From NCBI RefSeq assembly GCF_000428885.1, contig NZ_AUAU01000009.1:62001-126000 (forward strand): a stretch of 64,000 nucleotides of DNA, written 5' to 3'. Of the stretch, positions 38,908 to 47,721 are shown in pieces. The translations under genes and the position numbers were made by a program. The stretch's first letter is position 1. Each line of letters begins with the position of its first letter. Source of the stretch: Geothrix fermentans DSM 14018 (GTDB taxonomy: Bacteria > Acidobacteriota > Holophagae > Holophagales > Holophagaceae). The notes under the pieces are model-generated. The model was not told where the DNA came from. It searched no databases and saw only the letters and a program-made list of their open reading frames with translations.

Positions 38908-40386
38908 TCAAGGGTTGTACGCCCCCTGCGGCAGGTTCAACCCGGCGGTGTGGAAGGCCGAAGCCAGGGCCCCACCCCGGAAGGCGCCGCGGTCCGCGGC
39001 CTCCAGGTGGTCCAGCAGGTGGGAGAGGTTGGCGCCGCTGGGCACGGTGGGCACGCCCAGATCCGCCGCCAGTCCGGGCAGGGTGAGATCGTCCAGGAAG
39101 GTGCCTTCCTCGCGCACCACCTGTCCCCGCAGGGTGTACTGATCCGTGGGGCCCGTATGGGTGCGAAGGCTGGCTGAGGGCACCACCACCGCGTCCACCC
39201 AGTCCGCCCGGCCACCCTTCTGGTCCCGGTCGGCGTGGGCGGCATACTTCAGGTCCTCCCCGCAGAGCAGGCCCGCCACCGTCACGCTGTCGCCGAAGCT
39301 GAAGTTGCGGGCCGGCACCACGCGCAGGTGGCTCCCCACTTGGCGGTTAAGCTCAGCCGCTACGCGGCTGAGTACCGGCGCGAAACTCGCGCCGGTCAAG
39401 AGGAGGACTCGACGCCCCATGAATCCCCTGGCCCGTGGAGACTTGATGAAGCGCCGGCTGTGCTCCAGGAAGCGGCGCACCAGGCCCACGCCGTTCTCCA
39501 GCTGGGCCCAGGACCGCGAGTAGAAGGCCCGTCCCGGCACCTCGACCCCGGCCCGGGTGAACCACTCGTCCGCCAGCAGCAGCCAGGGCTCGCCGTCATT
39601 GGCCTTGGCGTACTTCCGGACCTCCGGCGTCCAGCGGGCCACCCAGTCCCGGGCGAAGGCCGAGTCCACGTCCGCCACCGCGGGCAGGTTCTCCCGGTGG
39701 CCGGTGAGGCCCACGGGCACACAGGACAGGCTCAGGACGCCGCCCCGGCCCGCCTTCCGGCGCGCCCAGAGGTCGTCCACCGTCTGCTGCCAGATGGCTC
39801 CGTCGTTGAGGCCGGGCGCCACCACCGCCTGGGTGTGGACGTCGATGCCCCCCTCCAGCAGCCGATCGACCTTGCGGAGGATGTGCCCTTCGCGGGGATT
39901 GCCCACCACCTTCACCCGGGCCACGGGGTCCGTGGCGTGGACGGAGACATGGATGGGGCTGAGTCGTTCCCGCACGATGCGGTCCAGCTCCGCGTCATCG
40001 CTGCTGGAAAGGGTCGTGAAGTGGCCGTAGAGGAAGGAGAGGCGCACGTCCTCGTCCTTGAGGTAGAGCGACTTGCGGAAGCCCTTGGGCATCTGGTGCA
40101 CGAAGCAGAACACGCAGTTCTGCTTGCAGACCTTCACCTCGTCCTGGGCCAGATCCACGCCCAGGCCCTCGCCGCCGTTCTCCACGGAGGCCTCGAAGGC
40201 GCTGCCGTCCGGACGCAGGATGCGAAGGCCGGTCTCGTCCCGCTGGGTCACCAGGAACTGGTAGTTCAGCTGGTCCAGGACCGGCTCGCCGTTGATGGCC
40301 AGGAGGGTGTCGCCGGGGCGGATCCCGGCCTCCTCCGCCAGGCTGCCGGGCTCCACCGCGATGATCTGTACGCCCTTCTGTGCCAC
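38908..40386 (-). CDS. PDZ/radical SAM-type DUF512 protein
   Basis: 492 aa with GTG start (AAGGAG 7 bases upstream). It starts with a PDZ-like domain (IIAVEPGSLAEEAGIRPGDTLLAING). A Cys-x3-Cys-x2-Cys motif (CKQNCVFC, about residue 88) follows, as in radical SAM enzymes, leading into the barrel. The C-terminal DUF512 domain holds ARNFSFGDSVTVAGLLCGEDL. This architecture is widely conserved; its reaction is unknown to me. Codons for residues around 335-350 are formed by two perfect DNA palindromes (39352-39396) without disturbing the protein. Confidence 0.88.
   Translation of the reverse strand: MAQKGVQIIAVEPGSLAEEAGIRPGDTLLAINGEPVLDQLNYQFLVTQRDETGLRILRPDGSAFEASVENGGEGLGVDLAQDEVKVCKQNCVFCFVHQMPKGFRKSLYLKDEDVRLSFLYGHFTTLSSSDDAELDRIVRERLSPIHVSVHATDPVARVKVVGNPREGHILRKVDRLLEGGIDVHTQAVVAPGLNDGAIWQQTVDDLWARRKAGRGGVLSLSCVPVGLTGHRENLPAVADVDSAFARDWVARWTPEVRKYAKANDGEPWLLLADEWFTRAGVEVPGRAFYSRSWAQLENGVGLVRRFLEHSRRFIKSPRARGFMGRRVLLLTGASFAPVLSRVAAELNRQVGSHLRVVPARNFSFGDSVTVAGLLCGEDLKYAAHADRDQKGGRADWVDAVVVPSASLRTHTGPTDQYTLRGQVVREEGTFLDDLTLPGLAADLGVPTVPSGANLSHLLDHLEAADRGAFRGGALASAFHTAGLNLPQGAYNP
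39352..39396. repeat. Two perfect triloop palindromes inside the DUF512 coding region
   Basis: CTCAGCCGC/GCGGCTGAG with TAC loop (39352-39372) and ACCGGCGCGA/TCGCGCCGGT with AAC loop (39374-39396) lie one base apart inside the DUF512 gene. Both stems are perfect. The encoded residues (FAPVLSRVAAELN region) read as ordinary DUF512 sequence. Confidence 0.7.
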
Positions 40387-40394
40387 TGCCCGCT

Positions 40395-40431
40395 CCTTAC
40401 TCCGGAATTCCTGCGGAATTCCGGAGTAAGG
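40395..40431. repeat. Perfect 17-bp hairpin with TGC loop upstream of the DUF512 gene
   Basis: CCTTACTCCGGAATTCC (40395-40411), loop TGC, then its exact reverse complement (40415-40431). It lies between the EF-G-like gene and the DUF512 start, and its outer GTAAGG end forms part of the DUF512 ribosome site on the minus strand. It could sequester that site or block readthrough. It shares the GAATTC-centred form of the hairpins at 62141-62204. Confidence 0.8.
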
Positions 40432-40468
40432 ATTGTCTCATCCCATAGGCTTTATGGCTTTTCCTATT

Positions 40469-40490
40469 CTCCGGCCCGCCAGGGCCGGAG
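40469..40490 (-). terminator. Stem-loop just downstream of the EF-G-like gene
   Basis: CTCCGGCCC/GGGCCGGAG with a 4-nt loop, 11 bases past the EF-G-like stop on the minus strand, without a T-run. It may be a weak or Rho-assisted terminator. Confidence 0.4.
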
Positions 40491-40500
40491 CCCCTGGGGA

Positions 40501-42540
40501 TCAGGCTGTGGTCTTCGATGCTTTCCGGGCCTCCACCACCTTGTCGGCGTCGCGGCCCACCAGCTCCTGGAGGTGGTGGAAGGACCAGGTGAAGGAGCCG
40601 ACCCCCATCGTGAGGCTGCGCAGTTCGACGATGACGTCGCTCATCTCGGCCTGGGGGATGTAGGCGGAGACCACATCCCAGCCCTTCCAGCCGGGCTTGG
40701 CGTCGAAACCGAGCACCTGCCCCCCCCGGCGGCCCGTCACCAGGCGCTGGGCCTTGGGCGTGTACTCGCTGGGGACGCTGATGTGCACCTCGGAGATGGG
40801 CTCGAGCAGCACGGGGTGGCAGACCGGCGCCGCCTCGGTCATGCCGATGCGGGCAGCGGTCTTGAAGGCCATGTCGGAGCTGTCCACGGTGTGGTAGCTG
40901 CCATCCACCAGGGCCACGTGGATGTCCACCACGGGGAAGCCCAGGGGGCCGCGCTTCATCCAGTCCACCACGCCGTGCTCGATGGCGCCGAAGAAGTTCT
41001 TGGGCACCACGCCGCCGACGATGCGCTCCTCGAACTGGAAGCCCGTGCCGCGCGGCAGGGGCTTGACCTCGAACCACACGTCCCCGAACTGGCCGTGGCC
41101 GCCGGTCTGGTGCTTGTGCCGGCCATGGACCTTCGCGGCCTTCGTGAAGGTCTCGCGGTAGGGGACCATGGGCGGGTTGGCCTGCACGTCGAGGCCGAAG
41201 CGGCTCTTGAGCCGATCCAGGGCGCACTTGAGGTGGACCTCGCCCTGGCCCCAGAGGATGCGCTCCTGGGTCTCGGCGTTCTGTTCGACCTGGAGGGAGG
41301 CGTCCTCTTCGCACAGCTTCTGGAGGGCCAGGGAAAGCTTCACGTCATCGCCGGCCTTGGTGGTGTGGAGGCTGAGGGCCAGCATGGGCTGGAGGGGCTC
41401 AGGCCAGGCCAGCTTCAGCCGGGCGGCGGGCGTAAGGCCTTCGCTGGTCTTCACCTCGTCCATGCGGCCCAGGGCCACCACCTCGCCGGCGGAGGCCTTC
41501 TGCTGCTTGATCTGCTGGGAGCCGAAGAGCCGGTTGATGCCACTCACCCGGTTGCCCGCCAGCATGGCGCCGTCCGCCACCTCGCCCCGCCACACGCGGG
41601 AGATGCTCAGCTTACCCACGTGCTGGGCATGGACGCTCTTGAACACCTGCACCAGCGTGTCCTTGCCCTCGGGGATGCCCAGGCGGGCGGCGGTGGCGTC
41701 CACCCGCGGCGCCTCGTCGCAGAGGGCCTGGAAGAGGCGGCGCACGCCGTTGTCCTTCTCGGCGGAACCGAAGTAGACCGGCACCAGCAGGTCGTCGCAC
41801 ACATCCTTGGCCAGGTCTCCGGAGACCTCCTCCAGGGAGGGCACCACGTCGCCCAGCAGCTCCTCCATGAGGTGGTCGTCGAAGTCCGCGAGCTTCTCCA
41901 GCATCGCCTGGCGGGCCTCGTGCTCCTCGGGCAGCACGGACTCGGGCAGCTGCTTCAGGTCGGCGTCGTCGCCCGCCTGGTACTTGTAGGCGTGCTCGCT
42001 GATGAGGTCCACATAGCCCGTGACCTGGTCACCCTCCTTGATGGGGATCTCCACCAGGACCAGGGGGCGCTCGGAGATCTGCTGGAGGGCGTTGAGCACG
42101 TCCTTCAGCTTGCCTGCGCTGCCGGCGGCCTCCAGCTTGTTGATGAACATCACGTGGGGGATCTTGTGGTCGTCGAGGAACTTCAGGGCCGGGGCGGCCA
42201 TGAGGGCCCTCGCGGGGTCAGGGTCGCAGACCACCACGGCGATGTCGGCGGCCATCACGGCGTGGACCGTCTCCTGCCGGAACTCGACGGAGCCGGGGCA
42301 GTCGATGAGGGTCCAGGCCTCACCCTGGTAGGTGCAGGACGCGATGCTGGCCTCGACGCTCATCTGCCGGGCCTTGGCTTCCAGGGAGGCGTCGCCGACG
42401 GTGTTCCCCTCCTTGACGGAGCCCTTGCGCGGCAGGGCGCCCGCCGCGAAGAGGAGGCTCTCCATCAAGGAGGTCTTTCCGGAGAGGTAGGGGCCCACGA
42501 TGGCCGCTACGCGTGGAGTTGACTGAGAATTTCCGCTCAC
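40501..42540 (-). CDS. Elongation factor G-like GTPase (EF-G paralogue)
   Basis: 679 aa from the GTG at 42540, with AGGAGG four bases upstream; an earlier start would add an unconserved tail. Domain order matches EF-G: GTPase domain with G1 GPYLSGKTS, G3 DCPGSVEF and G4 NKLE, then domains II-V including HGRHKHQTGGHGQFGDVWFE (domain IV). Two canonical positions differ: the catalytic His of DxPGH is Ser, and NKxD reads NKLE. Together with the divergence this marks the FusA2-like paralogue group rather than the main translocase. Its ribosomal role is unclear. Confidence 0.88.
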   Translation of the reverse strand: MSGNSQSTPRVAAIVGPYLSGKTSLMESLLFAAGALPRKGSVKEGNTVGDASLEAKARQMSVEASIASCTYQGEAWTLIDCPGSVEFRQETVHAVMAADIAVVVCDPDPARALMAAPALKFLDDHKIPHVMFINKLEAAGSAGKLKDVLNALQQISERPLVLVEIPIKEGDQVTGYVDLISEHAYKYQAGDDADLKQLPESVLPEEHEARQAMLEKLADFDDHLMEELLGDVVPSLEEVSGDLAKDVCDDLLVPVYFGSAEKDNGVRRLFQALCDEAPRVDATAARLGIPEGKDTLVQVFKSVHAQHVGKLSISRVWRGEVADGAMLAGNRVSGINRLFGSQQIKQQKASAGEVVALGRMDEVKTSEGLTPAARLKLAWPEPLQPMLALSLHTTKAGDDVKLSLALQKLCEEDASLQVEQNAETQERILWGQGEVHLKCALDRLKSRFGLDVQANPPMVPYRETFTKAAKVHGRHKHQTGGHGQFGDVWFEVKPLPRGTGFQFEERIVGGVVPKNFFGAIEHGVVDWMKRGPLGFPVVDIHVALVDGSYHTVDSSDMAFKTAARIGMTEAAPVCHPVLLEPISEVHISVPSEYTPKAQRLVTGRRGGQVLGFDAKPGWKGWDVVSAYIPQAEMSDVIVELRSLTMGVGSFTWSFHHLQELVGRDADKVVEARKASKTTA

Positions 42541-42612
42541 AGCGCCTCCTGATTGTCTGGTTCCGATGTGGACCGCCCCAAGTGTTCCGACCTGCCCTAC
42601 ACCTGGCAACCC

Positions 42613-42642
42613 AAAAAAAAGCCGCCCGGGAAAAGGCGGCTT
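42613..42642 (-). terminator. Intrinsic terminator downstream of the HAD/ECH gene
   Basis: On the minus strand AAGCCGCC/GGCGGCTT with an 8-nt loop is followed by a run of eight T residues. It lies 27 bases after the HAD/ECH stop codon. Confidence 0.88.
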
Positions 42643-42668
42643 AAGTCACAACATGGCGGGAGTTCCGT

Positions 42669-45032
42669 TCAGTTCCGGAGGGGCTTGCCCGTTTTCAGGA
42701 TGGCGTCCATTCGGGCCTGGGTCTTCTCATAGCTGCAGAGGCGGGCGAAGGCCTGCCGCTCCAGCTCCAGGATCCGCTCCTCGGTGATCTCCTGGACGAG
42801 GCTCACGTCGCCGCCGCAGAGGATGTTCGCCAGCTCGCCCATGATGACGGCATCGTGCTCGCTGGCCAGCCCCTGGAGCTGGAAGTCCTTCACGGCCATC
42901 TTGAGGGCCTCGCTGCCGCCCCGGCCCGGCAGGCGCAGGGTGCGCTCCTTCACAGGCTGGAAGTCGGCGGCCATCTTCAGGACCTCCTGCTTGGCCTCGT
43001 TCAGCAGGAAGGCCTTGTTCATGACGCGGCGGTCCGTGCGGCGCAGGTAGCCGTTGCGCTGGGCCTCGTCGAAGCTGGTGTTCACGTTCGCGGTGCCGAT
43101 GAACTGGAAGGCGGCCTTGACCTTGGGCATGGGGCCCAGCTGGTTCTTGGCGGCCAGGGCGTCCTCCATGCGCAGCAGCATCTGGAGGCAGCCGCCGCCC
43201 GCGGGGATGACGCCCACGCCCACTTCCACCAGGCCGATGTAGAGCTCGGCGTGGCCCACGGCCCGCTGGCAGGCCATGGTCATCTCGCAGCCGCCGCCCA
43301 GGGCCAGGTTGAAGGGGGCCGCCACCGTCGGGAACGGCGCGTAGGTGAGCATGCGGCCGGCGTACTGGAGGCGCCGCGCCACTTCCTCGATCTGGTCGAA
43401 CTGCTTGTCCTTGGCGGCGTTCAGCACCATCACCAGGTTGGCGCCGGCGCTGAAGTGCTGGCCCTGGTTGCCCACCACCAGGCCCTTGAAGCGGCCCGGC
43501 ACATGCTTCTGGATGGTGTCCTCCATGAGCATGATGATGCCGTCGTCGAGGGCGTTCATCTTGCTGTGGAAGCTCAGGCAGGCCACGTCGTCGCCCAGGT
43601 CGAAGAGCTGGCAGCTGCCGTTCTCGGCGACGACCTTCCCGCGGCCCTCCTCGCGCTTGAGGATGATCACGCGCTTGTCCTCGAGGATCGCGTCGTGGGC
43701 CAGGGTCTTCGGGTTGAGCTGCGCCACGGGGACGCCGTGCTCCCAGCGGTAGAAGCTGGTGACACCCTTGGCGAGCATCTGCTCGACCAGTGGCGGCACC
43801 GGCAGTTCCTCGAACTTCATGCGGGCCACGACCCGCTCGACGCCCAGGGTGTCCCAGGTCTCGAAGGGCCCCAGTTCGAAGGCGAAGCCATTCTTGATGG
43901 CGCGGTCCACATTCAGCGGCCCGTCCGTCACCTCGCCCAGCCGGTTCACGGCGTAGGTGAGATTCGGCGCGATGCAGCGCCAGGCCAGGCGGCCGGCCTC
44001 GGTGTCGCTGGTGAGCAGCGTCTTCACCTTCTCGGCGGCGTCGTCGATGCCCTTCAGCTCCTTGAGGATGGGCCAGTCGCGCTTCACCTGGGGCACGTAC
44101 TCGCGGGTGGCGGGATCCAGGGCCAGGAAGGTCTTCTTGCCCTTGGCGTCCTTGGGGCCCTTCTTGAAGAAGCCCTGCTTCGTCTTGTTGCCCAGGAGCT
44201 TGTTGTCCAGCATGTACTGGAGGAAGTCCGGGAACTTGAAGACGTCGCGCACCTCGTCGTTGGGGCAGAGGTCGTAGACGTTCTTGGCGGTGGCCGCGAG
44301 GATGTCCACGCCGGCCAGATCCGCGGTGCGGAAGGCCGCGCTCTTGGCCCGGGCCGCGGCGTCGCCCAGCACCGAGTCCAGCACCTCGAAGGGGATCTTC
44401 TCCTTCAGGGCCAGCTGCAGGGTGGCCATGATGCTGTGGATGCCGATGCGGTTGCCGATGAAGGTGGGGCTGTCGTAGGCGGGCACCACTTCCTTGCCCA
44501 GGGCCTCCTCCAGCCAGGTGCGGAAGGCCTGGGCCTCCTTCTCGTCGACCTCGGGCCCCTTCACGAACTCCAGCAGGCGCAGGTAGCGCACCGGATTGAA
44601 GAAGTGGGTGATGACGAAGTGTTTGCGGAAGGCATCGCCACGGCCTTCGACCAGCAGCTTGAGGGGGATGCCGGAGGTGTTCGAACTGACCCAGGCGCCG
44701 GGCTTCAGGTGAGCCTCGAGCCGGCCGTACAACTCGCGCTTGATGGCCAGGTCCTCCTTCACCACCTCCACCACCCAGTCGCAGTCCGCCAGGCGGTCCA
44801 GGTGATCGCGCAGGTTGCCCGGCCGGATCTTCTTGAGGTACGAGGCGTGCATGGCGAGGGCCGGCTTGGACTTCGCCAGGCCCGCCAGGGCGCCTTCCGC
44901 CAGCTTGTCCGGCGCCGCCTCGTCGATGACGATGTCCAGCAGCTCCACCTGGCAGCCCGCCGACGCGACGTGCGCCGCGATGCCCGAGCCCATCACGCCC
45001 GAGCCGAGCACTCCGATCTTCTTGATAGTCAT
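42669..45032 (-). CDS. 3-hydroxyacyl-CoA dehydrogenase / enoyl-CoA hydratase fusion (FadN/FadJ-like)
   Basis: 787 aa from the ATG at 45032 (AGGAGG 7 bases upstream). The N-terminal dehydrogenase starts with the NAD motif KIGVLGSGVMGSGIAAHVAS and contains FFNPVRYLRLLEFVKG and SPTFIGNRIG. The C-terminal crotonase domain has HFSAGANL and GGGCEMTMACQRAVGHAELYIGLVEVGVG, with the expected acidic residues. This order (dehydrogenase first) is that of FadN and its relatives, the reverse of FadB/FadJ. With the thiolase 34 bases upstream it forms the beta-oxidation pair. Confidence 0.93.
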   Translation of the reverse strand: MTIKKIGVLGSGVMGSGIAAHVASAGCQVELLDIVIDEAAPDKLAEGALAGLAKSKPALAMHASYLKKIRPGNLRDHLDRLADCDWVVEVVKEDLAIKRELYGRLEAHLKPGAWVSSNTSGIPLKLLVEGRGDAFRKHFVITHFFNPVRYLRLLEFVKGPEVDEKEAQAFRTWLEEALGKEVVPAYDSPTFIGNRIGIHSIMATLQLALKEKIPFEVLDSVLGDAAARAKSAAFRTADLAGVDILAATAKNVYDLCPNDEVRDVFKFPDFLQYMLDNKLLGNKTKQGFFKKGPKDAKGKKTFLALDPATREYVPQVKRDWPILKELKGIDDAAEKVKTLLTSDTEAGRLAWRCIAPNLTYAVNRLGEVTDGPLNVDRAIKNGFAFELGPFETWDTLGVERVVARMKFEELPVPPLVEQMLAKGVTSFYRWEHGVPVAQLNPKTLAHDAILEDKRVIILKREEGRGKVVAENGSCQLFDLGDDVACLSFHSKMNALDDGIIMLMEDTIQKHVPGRFKGLVVGNQGQHFSAGANLVMVLNAAKDKQFDQIEEVARRLQYAGRMLTYAPFPTVAAPFNLALGGGCEMTMACQRAVGHAELYIGLVEVGVGVIPAGGGCLQMLLRMEDALAAKNQLGPMPKVKAAFQFIGTANVNTSFDEAQRNGYLRRTDRRVMNKAFLLNEAKQEVLKMAADFQPVKERTLRLPGRGGSEALKMAVKDFQLQGLASEHDAVIMGELANILCGGDVSLVQEITEERILELERQAFARLCSYEKTQARMDAILKTGKPLRN

Positions 45033-45066
45033 GTCCAACCTCCTGATGTCGATTCGCGTGGTTGGA

Positions 45067-46215
45067 TCAGATCTTCTCGATGATGGACGCGATGCCCTGC
45101 CCGCCGCCGATGCACATGGTGGCGATGCCGTATTTGCCGCCGTCGGTCTCGAGGCGGTTCAGCAGGGTCGTCAGGATGCGCGCGCCGCTGGCGCCGAGGG
45201 GGTGGCCCACGGCGATGGCGCCGCCCCAGGCGTTCACCTTGGCCATGTCGTAGCCTCCCTCGCGGATGACCGCGAGGCTCTGGGCTGCGAAGGCCTCATT
45301 GAGCTCCATGGCGTCGATCTGGTCGAGCTTGAGGCCGAAGCGGTCCAGCACCTTCTTCACGGCGGGCACGGGGCCGATGCCCATGCGGTCCGGCTCCACG
45401 CCGGCCACGGCCCCGCCGATGATGCGGGCGCGGGCCTTGAGGCCCAGGGACTTGGCCAGGCCCTCTTCCATCACCAGCAGGAAGGCGGCGCCGTCCGTGA
45501 CTGGCGAGCTGTTGCCGGCGGTCACGTTCCCGTCAGCCAGGAAGGCGGGCTTCAGCTCGCCCAGCTTCTCGACGCTGGTGTCGGCGCGCACGCACTCGTC
45601 CTGCTTGAGGGTGACGGGCTTGCCGTCCAGGCCCTTGGTCTCGAAGCGGACGATCTCCTTCTCGAACTTGCCGGCCTTCCAGGCGGCCGCGGCCTTCTGG
45701 TGGCTCTGGAAGGAGAACTCGTCCTGCTCCTTGCGGGTGATCTTGTACTCCTTGGCCAGGTTCTCGGCCGTGATGCCCATGGAGCAGTAGGCCTCGGGAT
45801 AGTGCTCGGTGATGTAGGGATCCACGCTGGGGTTGAAGCCCATCATGGGTACCTTGGACATGCTCTCCACGCCGCCGGTGAGGAAGAGGTCGCCCTGGTT
45901 CGCCGCGATGGCCCGGGCAGCCATGAGCATGGTCTCCTGGCTGCTGCCGCAGAACCGGTTGACGGTGGCGGCGCCCGCGGTGATGGGCAGGCCCGCGCGG
46001 AAGCTGATGAGGCGGGCCATGTTCATGCCCTGCTCGCCCTCGGGCATGGCGCAGCCCACCAGGACGTCCTCCAGCCCCGACCAGTCCTTCAGCTGGGGCT
46101 TGATGGCCTCGATGACCACCGCGCCCAGCTGCTCCGGGCGGGTGGCGGCGTAGGCGCCTTTGACGCCCCGGCCGATGGGCGTGCGCTTGGCTTCGACGAT
46201 GACTGCGGATCGCAT
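45067..46215 (-). CDS. Acetyl-CoA acyltransferase (thiolase, FadA/FadI-like)
   Basis: 382 aa from the ATG at 46215 (GGAGG upstream). It carries the thiolase triad: nucleophile Cys in NRFCGSSQ, His in GHPLGASGAR and the second Cys in MCIGGGQG, plus NEAFAAQ. It cleaves 3-ketoacyl-CoA in beta-oxidation or condenses acyl-CoA. It lies directly upstream of the HAD/ECH gene on the same strand, so the two are probably cotranscribed. Confidence 0.94.
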   Translation of the reverse strand: MRSAVIVEAKRTPIGRGVKGAYAATRPEQLGAVVIEAIKPQLKDWSGLEDVLVGCAMPEGEQGMNMARLISFRAGLPITAGAATVNRFCGSSQETMLMAARAIAANQGDLFLTGGVESMSKVPMMGFNPSVDPYITEHYPEAYCSMGITAENLAKEYKITRKEQDEFSFQSHQKAAAAWKAGKFEKEIVRFETKGLDGKPVTLKQDECVRADTSVEKLGELKPAFLADGNVTAGNSSPVTDGAAFLLVMEEGLAKSLGLKARARIIGGAVAGVEPDRMGIGPVPAVKKVLDRFGLKLDQIDAMELNEAFAAQSLAVIREGGYDMAKVNAWGGAIAVGHPLGASGARILTTLLNRLETDGGKYGIATMCIGGGQGIASIIEKI

Positions 46216-46379
46216 GGGTCCTCCATGGGAAGTGACTGGGATCGGGGTTTGGAGGAGCCTAGCACCGGCCACAGAGCCCGTAAGCACTTACCGTGGGTCA
46301 TGACGACCTACCAGGGGTCAATGCGGCATTCCGGTGGCGCCTCGATCCAGGCAAGATGGGAGGAGTCCCAGGATCCCCC

Positions 46380-47330
<951 letters not shown>

Positions 47331-47367
47331 GCCGATCGGCCGCCCACGCCACCCAGTGAGATCCCCC

Positions 47368-47721
47368 ATGACCGCTTCGCCCCGCCCCCGGATCACCGGC
47401 ATCACCGTGAACCTCCTCATGCCCGACGGCACCACGCGGGTCCACACCATCGATCCGAAGATCTGCGACGCGCTCGTGTGGAGCGACCGGGCCGTGGAGG
47501 TCTTCGGCAAGTTCTACGACAAGGGCGGCCCGGCCGAGGGCAAGCAGATGAGCCGGGAGGATTTCCTCCATCACTTCCCGCACGGCGGACCGATCATCGG
47601 CGACCAGCCGCACCTCCCCATGACCCCGGCCGTGGTGAACCAGATCTGGAACCACCCCAAAGCGGACGGGACCACGCCGGCCTACCTTTCGAAGAGCCTC
47701 ATGAATCCCGTGAACGGCTAG
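47368..47721 (+). CDS. Small conserved hypothetical protein
   Basis: 117 aa from the ATG at 47368; an upstream GTG at 47356 is possible. It is soluble, with no signal peptide. Characteristic segments are TVNLLMPDGTTRVHTIDPKICDALV and EDFLHHFPHGGPIIGD. I do not recognise the family. It lies 37 bases after the moxR-type gene and is convergent with the kinase gene, whose stop codon overlaps its own. Confidence 0.7.
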   Translation: MTASPRPRITGITVNLLMPDGTTRVHTIDPKICDALVWSDRAVEVFGKFYDKGGPAEGKQMSREDFLHHFPHGGPIIGDQPHLPMTPAVVNQIWNHPKADGTTPAYLSKSLMNPVNG

